A stretch of DNA of 64,000 nt from Tetraselmis striata (taxonomy: Eukaryota > Chlorophyta > Chlorodendrophyceae > Chlorodendrales > Chlorodendraceae): NCBI GenBank assembly GCA_006384855.1, contig VCJN01001730.1:248001-312000 (forward strand). Direction: 5' to 3'. A model generated the notes under the pieces. That model was not told the origin of the DNA. It did not search any database and saw only the letters and a program-made list of their open reading frames with translations. This document shows, piece after piece, positions 44,301 through 53,110 of this stretch. Made by a program: the position numbers and the translations under genes. Each line of letters starts with the position of its first letter. Positions within the stretch are counted from its first letter, which is position 1.

Positions 44301-45716
44301 CTGACTGCCACGAGAGCAGCGCTTTTTGTCATACAACATGAAGGCTCCAATACAATGCCGATCGCCCCGCAATCCGGCGCCTTTCCTGCCCACCCCCCCC
44401 CCCCCCCCTTGGGCCTTGACTGAGCGCGTGCCGCGGGCGCCTGGCCAGGTGATTGTGGGCAACCGGCGGCGCCTTCGCGGCACAATACGCTACTATGGCC
44501 CCACGCTGTTTGCGGAGGGGGAGTGGGTGGGCATGGAGCTGGAGGTGCCAGAGGGCAAGAACGACGGCACGGTGAAGGTGCGACGAATGATGCCTCCATT
44601 AGCTGTCCCGTAGTCTCGATGCTTGTTGCCTCTCCGTTTAGGATTTTAACCCTAAAACCACAACCCTGCCCCTCCCATCTGTCTACCCGGGTCTGTCCTC
44701 TTCATTTAGGGCTCAAACCCTAGAACCGCAACCCTGCCCCTCCCCTCTGTCTACCCGGGTCTGTCCTCTTCATTTAGGGCTCAAACCCTAGAACCACAAC
44801 CTTGCCCCTCCTGTGTGCACCTTAGCCTACCGGGGTCTGTCCTCTTCCTTTAGGGCTGAAACCCTAGACCCGCAACCCTGCCCCTCCCCTGTGCATATTA
44901 CCCTACCGGGGTCTGTCCTCTTCATTTAGGGCTCAAACCCTAGAACCACAACCCTGCCCCTCCCCTGTGCATGTTAGCCTACCGGGGTCTGTCCTCTTCC
45001 TTTCGGGCTCAAACCCTTGAACCGCAACCCTACCCCTCCCCTGTGCATGTTACCCCGGCGGGGTCTGTCCTCTTCATTTAGGGCTCAAACCCTTGAACCA
45101 CAACCCTGCCCCTCCCATGTGCATGTTACCTTACCGGGGTCTGCCTCTTCATTTAGGGCTCAAACCCTAGAACCACAACCCTGCCCCTCCCATGTGCATG
45201 TTACCTTACCGGGGTCTGCCTCTTCATTTAGGGCTCAAACCCTAGAACCACAACCCTGCCCCTCCCATGTGCATGTTACCTTACCGGGGTCTGCCTCTTC
45301 ATTTAGGGCTCAAACCCTAGAACCACAACCTTGCCCCTCCCATGTGCATGTTACCCTACCGGGGTCTGTCCTCTCCATTTAGGGCTCAAACCCTTGAACC
45401 ACAACCCTGCCCCTCCCTTCTTCCTGTTGCGAGTACTCCCAATAAGCTAGTCATGTCAGTCTTCCATTTTAGTTTGAACCGTACAACCGCTACCTTGCAT
45501 TGCCACGATGCATGCCAGCCTGGCGGCACCCACGTTCTTCCCCTTCCAGAGGGTGCGGGCAGTCCTGGGGGCGGTAAAGGGCGCAGCATGTGACTGAGCA
45601 GTTGACCCCCCCCCCCCCCCCCCCCACCGTCGTGGCAGGGCATCCACTACTTTGAGTGCAAGCCAAATTGCGGCCTGTTTGTTAAGGCGTCCATCCTCCG
45701 GGCAGAGGAGCAGTGA
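38900..45716 (+). CDS. NEK-family protein kinase fused to a C-terminal CAP-Gly domain, 17 exons
   Basis: Exons: 38900-38914, 39265-39356, 39472-39547, 39657-39836, 39995-40078, 40186-40328, 40516-40583, 40741-40822, 41249-41366, 41480-41653, 41792-41848, 42061-42282, 42893-43051, 43588-43680, 43829-43936, 44449-44577, 45639-45716. The total is 1,878 bases, 625 residues plus stop, all in phase. Residues 1-285 are a NEK-type kinase with every catalytic motif. Residues 285-345 are acidic with a Glu run. Residues 345-510 are basic and rich in Ser-Pro and Thr-Pro, as in microtubule-binding linkers. The last 70 residues are a CAP-Gly domain, a microtubule plus-end and tubulin-tail binder. NEKs control mitosis and cilia, so a microtubule-attached kinase is the likely role. 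The donors of exons 5 and 11 are GC. Confidence 0.87.
43278..43452 (-). mobile_element. MITE-like element, copy F, reversed (kinase intron 13)
   Basis: On the plus strand it contains GGAGGTCAAATGTAGAC, the reverse complement of the family core, and GAGAACACTGCGAATGAG from the family's 3' part. The ends are diverged, so the boundaries are approximate. Confidence 0.5.
44449..45716 (+). other. CAP-Gly domain of the NEK-CAP-Gly protein (exons 16-17)
   Basis: Exon 16 reads RRRLRGTIRYYGPTLFAEGE, then WVGMELEVPEGKNDGTVK. After a 1,061-bp intron, exon 17 reads GIHYFECKPNCGLFVKASIL. The GKNDGT signature that binds the EEY/F tail of tubulin or EB proteins is intact, as is YFEC..NCGLFV. The stop follows five residues later, so the domain is C-terminal. 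Confidence 0.9.
44634..45425 (+). repeat. Intronic minisatellite of about 75-bp units with telomere-like CCCTAAA/AACCCTAG words
   Basis: About ten to eleven units fill most of the intron between the two CAP-Gly exons. Each contains TTTAGGGCTCAAACCCTAGA, then ACCGCAACCCTGCCCCTCC and TACCGGGGTCTG. Spacing between successive GGGCTCAAACCC words is mostly 74-79 bp (68 for one), and the last units are nearly identical, so the array has been homogenised at its 3' end. It is open in one plus frame only because 75 is a multiple of three. Confidence 0.85.
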
Positions 45717-45760
45717 TTGGGGCCAGGCCTGGGCTGCTGGCCGCTGGAGGATGGCCCCCA

Positions 45761-45765
45761 TGTAA
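45761..45765 (+). terminator. TGTAA polyadenylation signal of the kinase gene
   Basis: TGTAA lies 44 bp after the stop codon. Confidence 0.5.
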
Positions 45766-46127
45766 GGGGCGGCGCAGCGGGCCATCTCAGCGTGCCGGCC
45801 TGCCGAGTCCAGGCGTACACTTCATGGTCCCTTGGTTGCCTGCATGCACTGGCCCACCATGCAGTGGCAGCTGCGCCCGCCGAGGCGTCACGGCATTGGA
45901 ATGCAGCTAGTCGTACATGCGCGCACCGCGGTAGAGTCTGTGTCCTGACCCTTTAAAAGAATAATAAACCGCGCGGTCCATCGCAAGCATGCCGCCATCA
46001 CTCCACCTGAGCCTGTGAGCATGATCCCCGGCGCACCACGCCTGCATGGCTCCCTCCGAACAACAAATTCGAGGATGCAATTTCCAACCGACACCTTGAC
46101 TTGAGTATGCGGTTGGCTGTGGTCACG

Positions 46128-46280
46128 CGGGTGCCGACGCGGTGCTAAGAACACAGCGACTAGGAGCCTGCCCTGCCCTGCCAGAGGTCAAATGTAGGCG
46201 AAGCTATAGCGGAACAACAGCGAACCTCGTTATAGGTTGTCTGCAAGCCCAATTGTTTGAGGCTTACACACCTGCGGCCA
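46128..46280 (-). mobile_element. MITE-like element, copy G, reversed (downstream of the kinase gene)
   Basis: Opens with CGGGTGCCGACGCGGTGCTA and contains AGAGGTCAAATGTAGGC and GCAAGCCCA, the reverse complement of the family. The far end is diverged. Confidence 0.55.
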
Positions 46281-47408
46281 AAAGTAACAGAACAAATATA
46301 TTTGCTTCTGTGGCAGGGTATCATGCATATTTCCTCAGCAAGTATGCAGGCGCTCGCGAGTCATATCGCTTGTTGCGCTTGCGGCGCATGACTTCGCAGC
46401 CCGGAATGCGTTCGTAGGACAAAAACTCGGTCCCGAATCCCACCATGTGGATGTTTGCCATGGTCGCGCGTGGCAGCGAATTTCCCATATTTTCAATGTT
46501 GAAATCCATTTATCCTGGCCAATTGGCAGAAGGATTGGCGCCGGTCACCGCATAACATGTTCACCACGAGTGTATTTACGTGCCACTGTGGGGAATGGCT
46601 AAAATGACCACGAGCGGGCGCGTGCCGGTGCCACGCAAACCGCACCGGTCCCGCCACCGTCGCGTGCTGGTACACAAAATTGCAGAATTGCTGACGCAAT
46701 CGACCGCCTCTTCAACGGCGGCATTTGGCACCGTCCATTCGCAGCGTCGAAGGGCTTCACGTGGACGCCCCACATGCGTGAGGGCTTTGCCACCGGGCTA
46801 GATTCACGGCCGTGCCACACTGCCAATGAATATGTACCAGTCGACGAGGCGGTATTGCACCTACATACGTCCACATATATACTGGGCATTCTCACCTAGT
46901 GACACGCCACCGCCACGTGGCCCAACCTCTATAATACTTGCGCATGTAGGCATGTTGTACCATCATGTTCTCTTGCTATGGTGCCGTGCGCGTCGTCGCA
47001 TCGCTACGGACGGAGGCATGCCGCGATCCCCAACATTAAATCCAATAAACAGAACATAAGAACGGGTGACGACGCGGGATGGGCGTGCTACCGCCGGAAT
47101 TTGCGGAATCTCAGCATGAGTGTGCCACTTCGGGGAAGATGGCATGAACTTGCATGAGAGGCCATGGCCGCGGAAATGAATGTTCATACGGTATACATAA
47201 AACATTCACGGTGGTGGAGATAAGGAGCGCCCCGACGAGGTCTGCCATGTGACGCCGAAAACGCGAAACATTCAATTCATGCCGTACACGCCACCGAATA
47301 CTCTCCGAAAATTGCTCGGTTATTGCGCTTTGCTTTGGGCACCGATTCGTATGTGTTTTGGAGTTTTGCCGGGGGGTTCACAGCAAAAACATCCGTAGCT
47401 CCTAACCC

Positions 47409-47741
47409 TCATCTCTCCGCCTCGAGGTATGACATGACATGCACTTCATGGGGTTCGAACCGCCCCATAATATGGGGCAGCGTTCTATCCAACCCGGAGA
47501 GAATTCCGTGCCCTGACCTGTAGGTAGTCACAGATATATACCGCACTGGGCGGTGCGGCCCCGTACTACGGATGCGCACGCCATACTGTGCTACCAACTG
47601 AAATCGTGCACCCGTACTTTGAGCCGCACCTGTAATAGGGGTTGTGAAAGCAGAGTCAACACCCACAGTCATTAGGTCTATTCCCGTAGATCCGGCAGTA
47701 GTAATCACATTCAACAAGCATTGTATCATTGGGCGATACAA
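47409..47741 (-). CDS. Uncharacterised minus-strand ORF of about 110 codons
   Basis: The frame is rich in Thr, Gly, Ser and Val (VITTAGSTGIDLMTVGVDS, then TTPITGAAQSTGARFQLV). Its codon usage is less GC-biased than the neighbouring genes. It opens at a TTG codon, so the true start may lie in an unseen exon. I do not recognise the family. The beta-rich, polar character would fit a structural or secreted protein, but that is only an impression. Confidence 0.25.
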   Translation of the reverse strand: MYRPMIQCLLNVITTAGSTGIDLMTVGVDSAFTTPITGAAQSTGARFQLVAQYGVRIRSTGPHRPVRYISVTTYRSGHGILSGLDRTLPHIMGRFEPHEVHVMSYLEAER

Positions 47742-48061
47742 GGCACTCCTGTTGACTTCCGCTGTCTCATCTTCTCACCATGGCGGACAGCCGACAGCGA
47801 AAGAGGACCCGTGCAGGATGATGCGCAGTAGAGACAGACCCGAAGCATTGCGGCTTGGGTCGAGCCGTGCCATCTACATGCGATCAGCCGCGGATCATCT
47901 GCGCGCATCTCCGCCTAGCGATGTTCCACAACGGAGCTCTCCCTCCCTCCCTCTGTGGCCAGGCCTGGAATCCTGGATCAGCCGTAACTTCTAAGGGGCA
48001 CCTACAGAGCCTCTGAGCCAATGTGTAACCTGCCAGTTCAGCTGGGTCTGGGCTGGGGCCA

Positions 48062-50423
48062 TCATCGCTTTTTCCATGGCGCCCCCGCAACGAGCACTTT
48101 CCGGATGTCATGGAGCACGCCTGCAAGGGTAGAGGGAGCACATTGCGCAGGTCAGCCCGTGCCTGTAATTTGCGCCGCACTCCTCAGGCTGCATGGGAAT
48201 GCGACCAGTTGCGCCCGCACCATTGGTCGCCATTATGTCTGGCACCCTGATGTCGTCCGCATGCAAGACACTGCCTGGCGCGTCGGGCTGCTCCTCGATC
48301 CAGAAGCGGATGAAGTTGCCGTCCAGCACTGGAATGGCGATCCCATCCCACAGAGTCCCGGTGAGGTACGTGCCGACGGAAACATGCTGCATCGCCACCT
48401 TCCCCAGGTCCAGCGCTGATAGCTTCCGCGAATCCGCCAGGATCGTGTCAAACGCCGCGTTCCGCGGGGCGAAGACGGTGAGCAGCGCGTCGCCGCTCCC
48501 CGGCGCCGCATCCAGCCTGATGCCCTGTGACAGCGAGCTGAAGAACGAAAACCTGGGCATCCCTTCGATGAGCTGGCGCAGGCTCATGGTGGCGGGAGAC
48601 ATCACAACGTCGATGACGTGGAGCACGCCGTTCCTCGCCATCACATCCGCCTTGACGACCGTAGCCTTGCCTCCGGCGCCATGCGCCAGTCGCATGTCGG
48701 CGGAGGACCGGTCCACGCCTATTTTCAAGTCTGAGACACTCGTCACGATGTCGCCGGACGCCAGGGAGCCCGACAAAAGAAACTGCAAACACAGCGGTGT
48801 AGACGTTAACTCGGTGCCTGATGGCATATACGTCACCACAGGTCGTCTTTTCTACACCCAGAAAGCAGAGGGATGCGAGGCAGGTGCGCCTCAAGGCCAA
48901 TTAGCGCAACGCACCCCGCTGGCGATGTGGTACTTGAGCAAGTCTATCATCGGGACTGGGAAGTCCGACGGCGCATTCTGGAAAGCCGCATTCCTGGGCG
49001 CGAAGACCGTCACGGGCCCCTTGCCCCTCAGAGCGTTGGTCAGGCGGCTGCGGTCCATGGCTGTCAGGAAATGATCGAGCCCAAGGGCGGTCGCCTGGGC
49101 CAGCAGGTCCAGTTCAGGCGGGATGAGCACGCGGTCAATGACGTGCAGCACCCCGTTGGTGGCCCTGACGTCGGCAACGATGACAAACGCTTTCCGCGAG
49201 TCTCCATGGACAAGCTTCACGCCCTCGGAGGCGTCCACCCCCAGCTGCAGCTCGGCCAACGTGTCGAGCACCATCCCATCTCTCAAAACGGTCTCCCCGC
49301 CGTCACTGCCCCCGACGATGGCCTGCCGTGCAAGAGGGGCGTGTCATCACGTGGGATCTCGGACACCGCGACGTCAGGGTGTTGGAGAGTGCGGGCGACT
49401 TACGACATGTAAACACGCAAGGTCGATACCATGTCGCTGTGCCAAACAGCCCCGTGCCGTGCAGTGCCGAGTTCTCCGACGATTCGGCATGTCAAGTGAC
49501 GAGCAACTACTACCTCCGCGCAACCGACTTCCCCGACATCCACACACCCCCTTATTGCATGGCTGATTCGGGTCAGGGCGAGGCAAAGCCCGCGCAAGCA
49601 CGCTCTTCTCACAGAATATACAAGGCTTACTCCTGACGACGCATCAGAAAGCGATCTGCGTGCGACAGTTCGCTTCGTCGTCGGCCGCTCGACTCGTACG
49701 AGTACGAGTACTGCGGTCGAAGCCAGGGGGAAGCGGGGACTATCTCCGTGTCAGGAAGGCGGTGGGGGGGGGAAGGAGGGGGGGGGGGGGGGGGGGGGGA
49801 CTGGTCGGAAACCTGACGGATACTCCCCTTGCACAAACCTCACACTACACAGCGCGCAGCGTCAGGGCTCCGTCAGGGTACCGATCGGGACGATCAAGGT
49901 TGAAGGGAGATAAATTAAGCAATACCCTGTGGTGCTAACTGCTGAGTGCTGTGCGCGGAGCGACAGGCTCAAACTCCGGGCCGGACTACGGAGTGAAACG
50001 GAAAAGATGCAGTGCGGTAGCTGGAAGAGCATCTACCTGCCCGGTGACAGCGTGATAGCGAAGCAGCTCCTGTAGTTTTTGAGGGTTAAGCACGTCTGTG
50101 ACGTTCCGGCCCAGCTCCGTAAACAGCCGCCTGAACGCCTCGTCCGTTGGGGCAAACAGAGTGAGCCCGGCGGCATCGGCCTCGCGCCGGAGCAGCTCCA
50201 GAAGACCCGCCTGTCGGAGAACGGAGGACAGGATATGGTGCTCCTCGCTACTTGCAAGCAGCTGTGCGAGGCTGCTGGTGCTGGACTTGCCAGCCCTGTC
50301 CTGGAGTACGCTCGGCGCGACCGGAGTCGTGGCGAGCAACAGGCCACAGAGGAACGCCGACAGACGTGCTGCGGTGGGACGAAACCCTAAGACCCTCAAC
50401 TGACAAACAGTCATGATCTGCAT
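48062..50423 (-). CDS. Secreted protein with three fasciclin (FAS1) domains, four exons
   Basis: Exons on the minus strand: 50423-50037, 49322-48915, 48782-48221, 48120-48062, giving 1,416 bases, 471 residues plus stop, in phase. The N-terminus (LSAFLCGLLLATTPVAPS) is a signal peptide; ATG 50,414 is an alternative start. FAS1 domain 1 spans exons 1-2 (LTLFAPTDEAFRRL, LRYHAVTGQ, then NGVLHVIDRVLIPP). Domain 2 spans exons 2-3 (VTVFAPRNAAF, LLKYHIASG, NGVLHVIDVVMSP). Domain 3 spans exons 3-4 (LLTVFAPRNAAFDTIL; MATNG joined to VLHDIRKVLV). Each domain keeps the H1 (TVFAP.N.AF) and H2 boxes, and every intron interrupts a domain rather than separating domains. FAS1 proteins mediate adhesion in the extracellular matrix or wall. 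No GPI signal is visible, so it is probably soluble. Confidence 0.85.
49762..49800. repeat. G-rich run in intron 1 of the FAS1 gene
   Basis: A near-continuous G run on the plus strand, hence a C run in the transcript. Confidence 0.9.
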
Positions 50424-50706
50424 GTCTGCCACCCCACTTCGCTGAGCCTCGTAGAGCTATTTGCGAGCCTGCAGAAGACTTTGGCGTCACGGCAGAGCTC
50501 TTGCGGCGCAGCAGCAAAGAGGGGACCAGTGTCGGTTGCTGTTGGAGACCTGGCGACTCGCGACCACCACTCGTCACATTTACCACTCGACTCCGCCGAA
50601 ACAGCGGCCATGGCAAACGTGGCGACTCCCCACTCGCGACTCGTCGCTACCTACAGGGGTACCTGTACCAGTACCTGTAGTTTGCTACCGAGTGCCGACT
50701 GATGTG

Positions 50707-50925
50707 AATTACAAAAAGGGCAGTAAGAAATCCACCTCCTACTGCTGCTAAGGGTCGAAGGATAGAAGACGCTTGCGTAACGCGTAGCGCTAAATACTCG
50801 CACCAGAATACTCGCACCAGAACGCCAGCGTCTTCTATCCTTCGACCCTACAAGTAGGACCAAAAAATCAACACAGCAAGCCGCCTAAAAGCGGCCGCCC
50901 GCATCCCGCGTGAGGCCGAGTACTA
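50707..50925. repeat. Dispersed repeat copy split by a 99-bp inverted repeat
   Basis: Outside 50,751-50,849 the sequence follows the uninterrupted copy at 9,065-9,195 (AATTACAAAAAGGGCAGTAA, AAATCCACCT, TCAACACAGCAAGCCGCC). Confidence 0.55.
50751..50849. mobile_element. 99-bp perfect inverted-repeat (MITE-like) insertion
   Basis: The arms at 50,751-50,773 and 50,827-50,849 are exact 23-bp reverse complements, beginning AGGGTCGAAGGATAGAAGAC. The 53-bp centre holds a tandem pair of ATACTCGCACCAGA. Comparison with the copy at 9.1 kb shows that this block is extra. No clean target duplication is visible; the flanks are GCTA on the left and ACAA on the right. Confidence 0.65.
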
Positions 50926-50929
50926 CCGA

Positions 50930-52060
50930 CTGGTATGGCCACCCGTACAAGCGTACCTGCTGTGCCGGGCTTGCTAAAAATGGCGCGACGGGATTATATA
51001 GGCTTCTTAACTAACGTAGCACTTCATAAATAAGCGTAAAATCTTAGCCTAAATTGTAGTGCGCACATGTTAAAACCATGATGTGAAATGTGTCGGAGGG
51101 AGATTGTCGAAGTGATGGCAGAGTGGCACTGTCATCACTGATGGAAGGAGAGTCGGCGAGAGTCGGCGTGCATGCGTCGAATCACGTCGAGTGCCAGCAA
51201 GCGAGATGCAAACTGGGAAGGCAAAGGGCTGCTATGAGCCGTGGGCGATGGACGAAAGGTAGTCGCTGTCGCCGTGGTGATGGCTGAGTGGCACTGTCAC
51301 GAGAGAGAAAGGGTGAGTCGGAATATTTCTAGAAAAGCAGTTGACTGAATTACAAGGAGCCGAGGCTGGCAATTTATACCAGCCGGCTAGGTGTCAATCA
51401 GGAAGGACACCTCTCCGTCTAAGAAGGCCAACCGGCAAAGATGCCTAGGTGCCATGCTTTGATAACAGCTGGGTGCCGTACTTCTGCCATACGGTCCAAA
51501 TTAGGCACAGGTACGGCAGCCAGTTGTTCGCTGAAAAATGCGGATTTCACAGAGAGAAAAAGCGGATTCTGGGTACCGAGGTACCCTGGGTCCAACAAAA
51601 GGTATTGCCCGTGATAGCAAATAAGCCTAAAATCCCTAAAATCCTAAACCAAAACCTCGGTACGTACCCACGTAGAACATTCGTTCATTAAACATGTTAT
51701 GTTGTTCACTTGTGAAAGTTGCCTTTTTTTTGAGCCATTTTGCACGAAATTCTCAAAACGCATGTTTTGGAGGCACAATTGCACAAAATCCCCTTGGTTG
51801 CACTCGATTTCACTATTTACACGTTTCACCCGCGCAAAACGTGCAAAATTGGGCATGCGCAGAGCGGATGCGAGGAAAAACCTAAGTCAGGACGCGCGCC
51901 ACCCCATCAATTTATTGCGTTTGACGTCGTATGATCGTGGGGCAAGCGTGCGAGGGGAAATACTTGAAGTGTCTAATTGTTACAGTGCTCAAATCGCATT
52001 GTCTAATGGGCACGAGTAGCCAACACTCGCACCCCCCCCCTCCCGCCCCCCACAAAGGCC
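50930..52060. other. Repeat-rich intergenic region, no gene recognised
   Basis: GTGATGGCNGAGTGGCACTGTCA occurs twice (about 51,112 and 51,279), with nearby doublets of GAGTCGGC. The part at 51,700-51,900 is AT-richer. Short frames on both strands lack motifs. Confidence 0.4.
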
Positions 52061-52061
52061 C

Positions 52062-52513
52062 CTACAGATAAGTACGTACAACACCACTGTCTATCATCAT
52101 ATTATTGTCAACATGTCCAAAACGCACTTCTTCTCGTCTGCATTGAAGCGGTTGTCGTTGAGCAAAGTGGCAAACAAGTTGCTTGCATTTGGTGAAACGC
52201 TTGGCATTCGGAATCTTCACATGCGGAAACAATTGAAGCCACGCTCGGCGGAAGGAGGAAATTGATGCGTGCTTCCCTAAATCAATTGGGGACACAATGA
52301 AAGTTAGTGTATGTTGCCGATTGAAGTCAAATACCCATTACTAGGACCCGCGGAAAGGAAGCACTCACTGTTACGATCCTTGCAGTCGGCAACATACATC
52401 AAGTTGTACACTCGGGACTTCCTCATCCAGCATGCATGGCAACTAGCATTGCGCTTGCCCGCCAGACACGGTTTAGTATGTATGCTCAAGCCTGCCGCTA
52501 GCGTAGGTATCAT
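52062..52513 (-). pseudogene. Fragment resembling a DNA-transposon transposase
   Basis: On the minus strand, HASISSFRRAWLQLFPHVKI followed by FTKCKQLVCHFA fits a pattern common upstream of the catalytic core in algal and protist DDE-type transposases, a 'Phe..Trp...FP' helix then a CxxC-like pair. A second minus frame, 52,513-52,304, follows in another register. No DDE residues are seen and the frame ends at 52,062. The family assignment is tentative. Confidence 0.35.
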
Positions 52514-52789
52514 AACAAATTCACCTACTGTCGTACCTCGAACTATGGTAGGTACTACCAGTCGCTAAGTAACTATATATTTACAGCATTAGCTAGCAGC
52601 AGAAGGCGATATCAGAAAATCACCATAAAAAGTCGCTAAGTAACCGAACCCAGCATCATTACCCATGCATACTCGTACAGTGCTCGACATTAACAATAGC
52701 GCGACAGTACTTGCTATATATAGCCGCGATGCCGCCAGTACTACTGTAGTAGTATAACACTTGTAGTAGTATAATAATGTAGTCGCTCG

Positions 52790-52885
52790 TACAGGCCAGG
52801 CCAGGCCAGGACAGGGCAGAACGCCACGAGGTGCATCCAGGAGACCAGGACCCGCTCCGCAGGCAAGATAGCCCCCGACCGCGGT
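52790..52885 (+). repeat. Segment similar to the LINE 5' leader
   Basis: GGCCAGGACAGG, ACGCCACGAGG and CGCAGGCAAGAT occur in the same order as at 11,330-11,415. This may be a fragment of another copy of the same LINE family or a repeat that both share. Confidence 0.45.
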
Positions 52886-52910
52886 AAGGATTACCCGGTA
52901 CCAGAAATTA

Positions 52911-53110
52911 ATTACATGAGCTAGCAGCAGAAGGCGATATCGGAAATCACCAAAACAAAAGGCAATAAGAAAGGTCCTCTACATCGACTGCGGGGTGGAA
53001 GCAGTAACATGAGAAGACACAGAGTGGGCACGAGCACACGCATCAGACTTGGCCATCTGCACACCGGCAGAGAGAATGCCGCCCAGGGTACCATGCACGC
53101 AAGCCGAGAC
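52911..53110 (-). repeat. Retroelement 3'-end module, second copy
   Basis: Aligns with 8,826-9,022; the start TTACATGAGCTAGC also occurs at about 63,264. It covers the last codons and 3' end of the minus-strand ORF that follows. Confidence 0.6.

Larger units (their letters stand above)
18398..45625. repeat. Long C or G homopolymer runs in introns of the two long genes
   Basis: Runs of about 12 to more than 30 identical C or G sit in roughly 17 of 27 ligase-gene introns and in about nine of 16 kinase-gene introns. None falls in an exon of my models. Examples (starts): C at 18,398, 18,689, 19,255, 20,612, 21,165, 24,608, 27,684, 29,226, 31,600, 32,196, 32,714, 38,920, 39,872, 40,587, 42,591, 45,608; G at 19,677, 23,207, 24,996, 26,474, 30,058, 30,832, 31,706, 40,899. 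Some C runs lie just upstream of a 3' splice site and could act as polypyrimidine tracts, but G runs on the same strand cannot. Confidence 0.85.
45770..48061. other. Intergenic region with low-GC open frames, no gene assigned
   Basis: Apart from the MITE copy at 46,128 nothing is recognised. From about 46,300 to 47,750 the composition is more AT-rich than the flanking genes, and short minus-strand frames follow one another (46,321-46,509, 46,493-46,699, 46,963-47,205). These could be remains of a decayed foreign gene. GGGGTTCGAACC at 47,447-47,458 resembles a tRNA T-arm, but no cloverleaf can be built. Confidence 0.35.

Noticed and set aside
45017-45382. Open frame with a 25-residue repeat (RAQTLEPQPCPSH)
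   Set aside because: It is the 75-bp minisatellite inside the intron between the two CAP-Gly exons. The period is a multiple of three, so the frame stays open without selection.
47430-47470. GGGGTTCGAACC resembling a tRNA T-arm and B box
   Set aside because: No acceptor stem, D-arm or anticodon arm can be folded on either strand around it.
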